From Jiangella endophytica (GTDB lineage Bacteria; Actinomycetota; Actinomycetes; Jiangellales; Jiangellaceae), in the NCBI RefSeq assembly GCF_003427025.1, contig NZ_QVAI01000014.1, positions 62,001 through 126,000 of the forward strand: a DNA stretch of 64,000 bases, written 5' to 3'. Position numbers and translations under genes: made by a program. Each line of letters begins with the position of its first letter. Position 1 is the stretch's first letter. The notes beneath the pieces were generated by a model. It searched no databases, was not told the origin of the DNA, and worked only from the letters and a program-made list of their open reading frames with translations. This document shows, piece by piece, positions 58,378-64,000 of this stretch.

Positions 58378-60210
58378 TCAGGACGCCGCCGCTCTCGACG
58401 TGAGAGCCGCGCCGTCGACGAGGCCTCGATAGCCGGCGGCATGCTCCGCGGCCGTGCCGACGGTCGCCCGGGCGTGCAGGTCGAGCCGCGCTCCGGGCGT
58501 CCACGTCAGCCGCACCTCACCGTCCGAGGGTCGTTCGACCCGGGCGGGCGGTGAGCTCTCGTCCCCGTGTACGTCGACGTCCTCGATCACGGTGAACGTG
58601 CCGGCCGCCCACGCCGGGCCGACCCGAGCGAGGTCGACCTCCACCGGTTCCGGCGCGTCGAGCAGCTCGAGGCCGGCGAAGAGCCGCCCGGCGTCGTCCA
58701 CCCGGAGCCGTCCCCGCGGCGGGCCGTCGCCGGCGGCCCGGCCGCCGAACTCGGCTCCCGCGAACCGCAGGACGACGGTGACGGCGCCGTCGCGGACCGC
58801 GACCTCGTCGTCCAGTGCGAACTCGTCGCCGGGTCCGGCCTCCCGGCCACCGATGCTGACGAGCGGATGGGCGAGCTGGCCGAACTCGATCGACATCCGC
58901 AGCGACCGCAGCCGCGTGGGACCGCTGAGCTCGTCGCCGACCACGTGACGGTCGCCGCCCGGACCGGCCAGGCCGACGTGCCACAAGACGTGGCGGCCCG
59001 ACTGCACCGACGAGAACACGCCTGCGACGAGATCGTGATCGTCCTTCGTCACCCGCAGCCGTGCGTACGACACAGGATCGCGCCACAACGGCCCGCCGCG
59101 GCCGCGCCAGAGACACAGCAGATTGCGCCGCTGCACCCAGCTGTCGGCCTGGCTGACCGAGCCGAGCGTGGCCCGCGGGCCGAGCCAGGTGGTCCCGATG
59201 ACGTCGGGCGTGCCGGTCTCGAACAGCTCGCGGCGCTCGCCGACCGGGCCCGGCCCCGTGAGGGCCGCGAGCACGGCCGGCGGCGGCTCCGGGCGGAGCA
59301 CCGCGAACGACGCGAGTCCGATGCGGTGGTAGAGCTGCCGGGTCTCGATGCCCGGCAGCGCGTCGAACGGCGCCCGGTAGCCGGTGGCCTGCGCGACGTA
59401 GGCGTGCAACGGCAGGTTGTCGGCCAGGTCGCCTGCGTACGCGCGTGACATCGGGCCACCGAACTGGCCCGTGACGGCGTGCCACCGGGTGACCAGGTGG
59501 GTCCACAGCCGGTCGTGCAGGACGCCGGCCAGGTCCCGGGCCCGCGCGTCGGCCACGTACCGCTGGATCGCCGTGACCGCCGCGCACGTGACCAGCCAGT
59601 ACGTCGGACTGTTGTACTCGTGGATGCCGCGCCGGTCGAACTCGGCGGCCAGTCGCTCGATCCGGTCGCGCCCGTACGACAGCAGCTCGTCATCGGCGAG
59701 CAGCTCACCCGCGGCGAGCGTCACGAAGGTGCCCTTCGCCGCGATGTTCGTGTACGCCATGTCGACGTCGCGACGCCGGACCGCCGTCGCCGCGCGGCGG
59801 ATCGCCAGGTGCACGTCGTCGAGCACTCCGGCCGGCAGCGCGTCACCGTGCCGGAACGCCACCTGCAGGAGCTCCTGCCCGATGAAGTCGGCCCAGTTGG
59901 GATCCGGGCGGCGCATGAGCGGCAGCGGCTCCTCGGCCACGTAGCTCCAGATCCCGTAGGTCGGGGACGCGGGATCGGCGTCCTGAGCGCGGGCGATGCG
60001 CCGCAGGATCTCGGCAGCCGGGCCGTCCGCCCCGGACTCCAGGACGGCCAGCGCGTAGGCGGTGCTCTGCGTGAAGGGATGGACCCACCCCTCGGTGATC
60101 GCCGTGTGCGTGCGGTCGCCGTGCGGGGGAAGACGCAGCAGGTGCTCGGCGGGGTCGTAGAAGCGGTCACCGGTTTCGCGGGCGTGGTCGATCAGCCAGG
60201 CGTCGTCCAC
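58378..60210 (-). CDS. 610-residue (alpha/alpha) toroid-like protein of sugar locus
   Basis: No signal peptide. The first 350 residues are helical hairpins with repeated aromatic pairs (GWVHPFTQSTAYALAV, WSYVAEEPLPLM, DMAYTNIAAKGTFV, HEYNSPTYWLVTCAAV), as in (alpha/alpha)6 barrels of heparinase- or alginate-lyase-like enzymes; the last 230 are beta-rich. HEYNSPTYW may be part of an active site. No exact family recognised. Its start overlaps the beta-propeller gene by 19 bases. Most likely acts on an oligosaccharide taken up by the operon's transporter. Confidence 0.65.
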   Translation of the reverse strand: MDDAWLIDHARETGDRFYDPAEHLLRLPPHGDRTHTAITEGWVHPFTQSTAYALAVLESGADGPAAEILRRIARAQDADPASPTYGIWSYVAEEPLPLMRRPDPNWADFIGQELLQVAFRHGDALPAGVLDDVHLAIRRAATAVRRRDVDMAYTNIAAKGTFVTLAAGELLADDELLSYGRDRIERLAAEFDRRGIHEYNSPTYWLVTCAAVTAIQRYVADARARDLAGVLHDRLWTHLVTRWHAVTGQFGGPMSRAYAGDLADNLPLHAYVAQATGYRAPFDALPGIETRQLYHRIGLASFAVLRPEPPPAVLAALTGPGPVGERRELFETGTPDVIGTTWLGPRATLGSVSQADSWVQRRNLLCLWRGRGGPLWRDPVSYARLRVTKDDHDLVAGVFSSVQSGRHVLWHVGLAGPGGDRHVVGDELSGPTRLRSLRMSIEFGQLAHPLVSIGGREAGPGDEFALDDEVAVRDGAVTVVLRFAGAEFGGRAAGDGPPRGRLRVDDAGRLFAGLELLDAPEPVEVDLARVGPAWAAGTFTVIEDVDVHGDESSPPARVERPSDGEVRLTWTPGARLDLHARATVGTAAEHAAGYRGLVDGAALTSRAAAS

Positions 60211-61877
60211 AGTTCTCCCGATCGGGTGAGCAGGGTGACCGCCGTGCGCGAGGCGACGACGTCCACGACGCCCGCGGCCTCGACACCGTCGACGAGGGTC
60301 CAGGTGCGGCCGCGGTCGGCCGACTCGGCCAGCACGACGTCGGTGAGCGCCACGAGGCGATCACCGGCGCCGGTGAGCCGGCGCAACCGCCCGCCGGGGC
60401 CGTCGCCGGGACGCCACCGGCCCTCGTCGCCGTAGACCCACCGGCCGTCGAACACGGCTGCCGGCGGGTCGAGCGACAGCTGCACCGACGGACGCGGCGC
60501 GGGAACGCGACCCGAATGCGACCACGCGCCGCCGGCCAGGCGACGCCACAGGTCGACGGCGGCCCCGGAGGCGTCGTAGGTGGCGGCCAGGACGGTGTCG
60601 GCGCGGGTGGCGAGCGCCAGCACCGCCGCCGTTCCCCACGGCGAGGGATCGGCGTCCCAGGTGCGTCCGTCGTCGGCGGAACGCAGGACGCGGGCGCCGT
60701 CGGCGCTCGCCGCCCACCAGGATCCGGGCCCGGCTGGGGCGAGGACGGTGACGAAGCCGGGCTCACCGGGAAGGACGGTCGTCCACGAGCGTCCCTCGTC
60801 GGCCGACCGGGCGAGGCCGTCGGGGCCGGCGGCGAGCACGACGCCGTCCGGCCCGGCGGCCACGACGGCCACCGGGTACGGCGCGCCACCGGCCGGCTCG
60901 CCGGCGAGGCAGCGCACCACGCCGGACATCGGCCCGTAGGCGAGCACCTCGTCGCCGGCCACGACCAGCCCGGCGACGTCGTGCACCGGAGGCGCCGAGC
61001 CGAGGGGCGACCAGGTCAGGCCGCCGTCGTCGCTCGCGACGAGGCCCGTGCCGGTGCCGGCGAGCAGCTCTCCCCCCGCGCCGCGGCCCAGGCAGAGCGC
61101 GGGTTCAGCGTGTACACCGGCCCAGGTCTCCCCGCCGTCGGCCGACCGGAGAACGCCGGTGGCCGTCGCGACCAGGACGACGTCACCGGCCGACACGAGC
61201 GACGACGGCTGCGCGTCGGGCGGGAGCGAGCCGCGACGGGTCCACGACCGGCCGCCGTCGGCCGACGCCAGCACCTCGCCCGCTTCGGCGAGCGCCCAGG
61301 TGACGCTGCCGGAGACGGCGAGAGCGGTCACCCGGACGCCGGCGGTGCCGGCCACCTGGCGCCAGGCCCGGCCGGCGTTGGGCGAGAGGTGGACGCCGTC
61401 GTCGGTCCCCGCGATCAGCGTCTGGTCGTCGACGACCGCCAGCGCCGATACGTCGTGGCTGGCCAGGCCGAAAGCGGCCGGCGCCCACGTCCGGCCGGCA
61501 TCGGCGCTGCGCAGCACCCCGGTGCCCAGGGTGCCGGCGAGCAGGTCGCGACCGGTGGACGCCAGCGCGGTGACCGGCGCGGCGACGCCGTGCAGGACGG
61601 CCCGCCGCCAGGTCCGGCCGTCGTCGGCGGACCGGGCGATGCCGCCGGCGCCGCCCGCGAGCAGTGCGCCCCCAGCCCGGGCCAGGGCGGCGACCGCACC
61701 GATGCCCGGGTCTCCCGCGCCCCACGAGCCGTCGGGCGTGCTCCACGCGACGCCGCCGGCGCCGCCCACGACGACCCCGGCGGCCGGCTCGGGCAGGACC
61801 GCCAGGACGGCGGCCGGAACCTCGACGTCGCCCACGCGTCGCCATCGGGTACCGGGCGTCGTGACGCCGGCCGTCAT
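60192..61877 (-). CDS. Beta-propeller protein with nine Asp-boxes
   Basis: 561 residues, no signal peptide. Nine Asp-box-type motifs S-x-D-x-G-x-T-W are spaced about 40-70 residues apart (for example RSADDGRTWRR, RSADAGRTW, LSPNAGRAW, ASADGGRSW, RSADGGETW, ASDDGGLTW, RSADEGRSW, RSADDGRTW and ESADRGRTW), so the chain probably forms one or two propellers like sortilin or Ycf48-type proteins. No catalytic residues of sialidases were recognised. ATG at 61877 overlaps the chaperonin stop as ATGA. Role unknown. Confidence 0.75.
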   Translation of the reverse strand: MTAGVTTPGTRWRRVGDVEVPAAVLAVLPEPAAGVVVGGAGGVAWSTPDGSWGAGDPGIGAVAALARAGGALLAGGAGGIARSADDGRTWRRAVLHGVAAPVTALASTGRDLLAGTLGTGVLRSADAGRTWAPAAFGLASHDVSALAVVDDQTLIAGTDDGVHLSPNAGRAWRQVAGTAGVRVTALAVSGSVTWALAEAGEVLASADGGRSWTRRGSLPPDAQPSSLVSAGDVVLVATATGVLRSADGGETWAGVHAEPALCLGRGAGGELLAGTGTGLVASDDGGLTWSPLGSAPPVHDVAGLVVAGDEVLAYGPMSGVVRCLAGEPAGGAPYPVAVVAAGPDGVVLAAGPDGLARSADEGRSWTTVLPGEPGFVTVLAPAGPGSWWAASADGARVLRSADDGRTWDADPSPWGTAAVLALATRADTVLAATYDASGAAVDLWRRLAGGAWSHSGRVPAPRPSVQLSLDPPAAVFDGRWVYGDEGRWRPGDGPGGRLRRLTGAGDRLVALTDVVLAESADRGRTWTLVDGVEAAGVVDVVASRTAVTLLTRSGELWTTPG

Positions 61878-63475
61878 GCCACCGCGCGCTTCCGTGCGGG
61901 CACGACGACGGCGCTGCCGACGACGGTCGCGGCGAGGCTGCCCGCCGCCTGCAGCGCGCCGATCAGGACCCCGGCCGCGTCGAGGACGCCGGCCTTGGCC
62001 ATCGGCGCGTAGTCGCCCTGCCGGGCGTCGAAGCCCCACCCGCCGCCGAGTTCGGCGATCCGCTCGAGCGCCACGGCGGGATGGGGCCCGTCGTGGCGGC
62101 TGCGGTAGTTCTCGATCAGCTGGCGCAGCGGCGCGCTCAGCGCCGCGGCCACGAGGTCGACACCCCACGTCTCGTCGGCGTCGCCGCAGCCGGAGCGGGC
62201 GGCGCGGACGGCGTCGGCGCACTCGTGCAGTGCCACGCCTCCGCCCGGCACGGCACCCCCGGAGGCCGCCAGTTCGAGCACCCGCTGCGCCTTCCCGGCG
62301 AGGTCCGCGCGCAGCTGCCGCTCGGTCTCGGTGTAGCCGCCGACGACGATGACGCCCTGGGCGCCCGTCAGCCGGGCGATTCGCATCCGGGTCGCCCGCC
62401 ACTCGTCCGAACCGCGCTCCATCGACACCGCCCGGCCGAGCAGGTGCCCGGCCCGCTCGGCCGTGTCCGCCGCGGTGCCCGCACCACCGCTGACGGTCAC
62501 GTGCCGCCGGGTGAGCACGACGTGGCGGGCCGCGCCGCAGTGCTCGGGACGAAGCGCCCGGGGCGGGTGACCCACCGCGTCGCCGAGCAGCGTGGCCCCG
62601 GTCAGGAGCGCGAGGTCGGCGACATCGTCGGGCACCTGACGCTCGATCGAGGCCAGCCGCATCGGCACGATCGCCAGCCGCGCGCGGTTGGCGAGCACGG
62701 CCGCCTTCGCCCCGCCCTCGATCCCGCGCACGACCAGCAGCAGCGGCCGCCGCGACGCGAGCGCGTGCTCCAGGGCCGGGACGACGTCCGCGGCGGCCGT
62801 GAGCGTCGCATCGGCCACCACGATCACGGGGTCCTGGAGCGCGACGTCCGTCGAGCCGTCCGGCAACACCTCGCGGAACGCCGGCTTGGCCCGCCACCGT
62901 GCGCCGTCGACGTAGCCGCGGTCGACGCCGGGTGTGTCGCGTTCCTCGACGATCAGCGCGGCCCGCTCGCCGAGCAGGTCGAACAGTTCACCGAGCACGT
63001 CGGCCAGTTCGACGTCATGGCTCGCGCCCGCCGCGAGCCGGCGCAGATCGCCGGCGCCGCCGACCGGCACGGCCGCCGCGGTGAGCGCGGCGCAGGCCGC
63101 CGCCACCCCGCGGTCGATGCCGCGGCGGACGGCCACCGGATCGGCCCCGGCCACGACCAGCCGGGTCGCCCGGGCCACCATCGACCGTGCCAGCACCGCC
63201 AGGGTCGCCGCGCCGTCGCCGTTGCGCCGGCGGGTGGCCAGGCAGGACTCACGCAGCGCCATCACGCCGGCGTGCCGGCGCCGGTCGGACAGACCGGTGA
63301 TCCGGCGGGCGAGCACACCGGCGTCCTCGACGAACTCGGGCAGCGCCCGGCCGCTGTCGAGGAGCACCGGAGCGGCGACCGGGCCGTAGGTGCGCGCCAG
63401 CAGCGCCCCCAGCGTCTCCACCCCCGCCGCGAGCGACGCGACGGCGGCGGCCGGGCCGTCCCGGACGTCACGCAC
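61874..63475 (-). CDS. Divergent GroEL-like chaperonin paralog
   Basis: 533 residues, GroEL length. The equatorial ATP site is partly kept: NGDGAATLAVLARS (residues 85-98, with D87 as in GroEL DGTTT), GGAVPGGGVAL (406-416, GroEL GVVAGGGVAL) and AGVLDAAGV (495-503, GroEL GILDPTKV). The residue aligning with the hydrolytic Asp398 appears not to be Asp (LAGKAQRVLEL), the N-terminus is shortened and the GGM tail is missing. Starts GTG at 63475, overlapping the ABC ATPase by eight bases, and is coupled to the propeller gene. Not the housekeeping chaperonin. Confidence 0.85.
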   Translation of the reverse strand: MRDVRDGPAAAVASLAAGVETLGALLARTYGPVAAPVLLDSGRALPEFVEDAGVLARRITGLSDRRRHAGVMALRESCLATRRRNGDGAATLAVLARSMVARATRLVVAGADPVAVRRGIDRGVAAACAALTAAAVPVGGAGDLRRLAAGASHDVELADVLGELFDLLGERAALIVEERDTPGVDRGYVDGARWRAKPAFREVLPDGSTDVALQDPVIVVADATLTAAADVVPALEHALASRRPLLLVVRGIEGGAKAAVLANRARLAIVPMRLASIERQVPDDVADLALLTGATLLGDAVGHPPRALRPEHCGAARHVVLTRRHVTVSGGAGTAADTAERAGHLLGRAVSMERGSDEWRATRMRIARLTGAQGVIVVGGYTETERQLRADLAGKAQRVLELAASGGAVPGGGVALHECADAVRAARSGCGDADETWGVDLVAAALSAPLRQLIENYRSRHDGPHPAVALERIAELGGGWGFDARQGDYAPMAKAGVLDAAGVLIGALQAAGSLAATVVGSAVVVPARKRAVA

Positions 63476-64000
63476 GCGGAATCGCCTGCTCGGTGTCGGC
63501 GTCGAAGAGATGGACCGGGCCGTCGATGTCGAACGCCACCGGGTCGCCGGCCGCGAGCCGCAGGTCGTCCTCGACGACGGCGGTGACCTCGACCCCGTCG
63601 GCCGTCGCGAACCGGACCGTCAGGTCGACCAGGCCCTCCTCGACGTCGATCACCGACCCGGTCAGCGCCGCAGTTCCGTTGCGCGCCGGTCGTACCGACT
63701 CGGGCCGGAACCCGACCAGCACCCGGCCGGACGCGGCCGGACCTGGCACCGAGCCGACCGGCACCTCGACGCCGTCCGCCCGAGCCACCCCGGCGTCGAG
63801 CGCCGCCGGCACCAGGTTCATCGGCGGACTGCCCACGAACCGCGCCACGAACGTGTTGGCCGGCGCGGACAGCAGGTCGTCGGGCGTACTGACCTGCTGC
63901 ACCCGGCCCTGCGACATCACCGCGACCCGGTCGGCCATCGCGAAGGCCTCGCTCTGGTCGTGGGTGACGTACACACTGGGCCGCTTCTTCTCGCGGTGGA
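63468..64000 (-). CDS. Sugar ABC transporter ATPase (MalK/MsmK type), N-terminus outside window
   Basis: C-terminal 177 residues of a carbohydrate ABC ATPase. The H-loop/D-loop region VYVTHDQSEAFAMADRVAVM and the helix after it are present, followed by QQVSTPDDLLSAPANTFVAR and the TOBE domain (GFRPESVRPA). Walker A, signature and Walker B lie beyond the right edge, so the frame is open at 64000. It is upstream gene of the chaperonin-propeller-toroid operon and implies that permeases and a binding protein are near. Confidence 0.92.
   Translation of the reverse strand, partial: HREKKRPSVYVTHDQSEAFAMADRVAVMSQGRVQQVSTPDDLLSAPANTFVARFVGSPPMNLVPAALDAGVARADGVEVPVGSVPGPAASGRVLVGFRPESVRPARNGTAALTGSVIDVEEGLVDLTVRFATADGVEVTAVVEDDLRLAAGDPVAFDIDGPVHLFDADTEQAIPRA

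Noticed and set aside
61874-63475. Housekeeping groEL
   Set aside because: Too divergent, no GGM tail, no groES nearby and embedded in a sugar-transport operon.

Overview
This is a 64 kb piece of a very GC-rich chromosome from an actinobacterium (Actinomycetota). The evidence is the codon bias, many GTG starts with GTGA/ATGA overlaps, a protein O-mannosyltransferase, the divisome gene sepX/glpR, two SigJ/ECF41-type sigma factors, an XRE-DUF5753 regulator with a DUF6879 partner, and actinobacterial-type SOS boxes. The genus cannot be fixed from the sequence alone.

Layout. (1) 0-13.9 kb, ordinary chromosome: the 3' part of a PMT mannosyltransferase, a GDT1/TMEM165 manganese exporter behind a yybP-ykoY manganese riboswitch, two MFS exporters, a DUF2252 kinase-like protein, an ArsR-SRPBCC pair, a periplasmic glycerophosphodiester phosphodiesterase, an epimerase remnant, an NmrA-like reductase and two ECF sigma factors with SnoaL-like C-terminal domains. 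(2) 13.9-32.4 kb, accessory region. It opens at a scar where a flavin monooxygenase is cut after 13 codons and ends beside tRNA-Ala(CGC), with IS3- and IS481-family transposase tails. In between lie relics of a small coupled operon resembling those of actinomycete integrative elements, a DUF6879/XRE cassette, two SOS boxes, a quinone reductase, a predicted RNase-A-like toxin with its immunity gene, a SWIM/SNF2 helicase next to an SF1 helicase-nuclease, a TGT-like zinc protein with an unknown convergent partner, a McrB-N/DUF3883 protein, and a frameshifted TOPRIM (OLD-type) nuclease. This looks like a partly decayed defence and mobile-element area. (3) 32.5-53.3 kb, core: sepX, YceI, the GNAT-moaB-moaC-moeA/glp-galU block, 5-formyl-THF cyclo-ligase, penicillin acylase, a SatD-like regulator, FmdB, a SAF-domain protein, mscL, a 45-residue PPHW microprotein, a CBS protein, a very large SF1 helicase with altered Walker motifs, trpS behind a complete tryptophan attenuator, pirin and tRNA-Arg(CCU). 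(4) 53.3-55.1 kb, a small islet: MNT nucleotidyltransferase, a frameshifted HEPN gene, a hypothetical gene and a truncated RpiR regulator. (5) 55.1-64 kb, a carbohydrate locus: a BNR_4 protein, a LysR regulator, a uronate-dehydrogenase-like enzyme, and a tightly overlapping operon running ABC ATPase, a GroEL-like chaperonin paralog, a nine-Asp-box beta-propeller protein, and a 610-residue toroid-like protein.

How they fit together. In region 5 two near-identical dyads, one in the lysR/udh gap and one upstream of the BNR_4 gene, suggest a single LysR regulon for oxidation and breakdown of an acidic sugar or polysaccharide. The most unusual object is the divergent chaperonin co-translated with a beta-propeller protein inside a sugar-transport operon. 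In region 2 the TGT-like protein beside helicases and a McrB/DUF3883 protein is the best candidate for an undescribed DNA-modification or defence module. All function calls are by eye; no database search was run.
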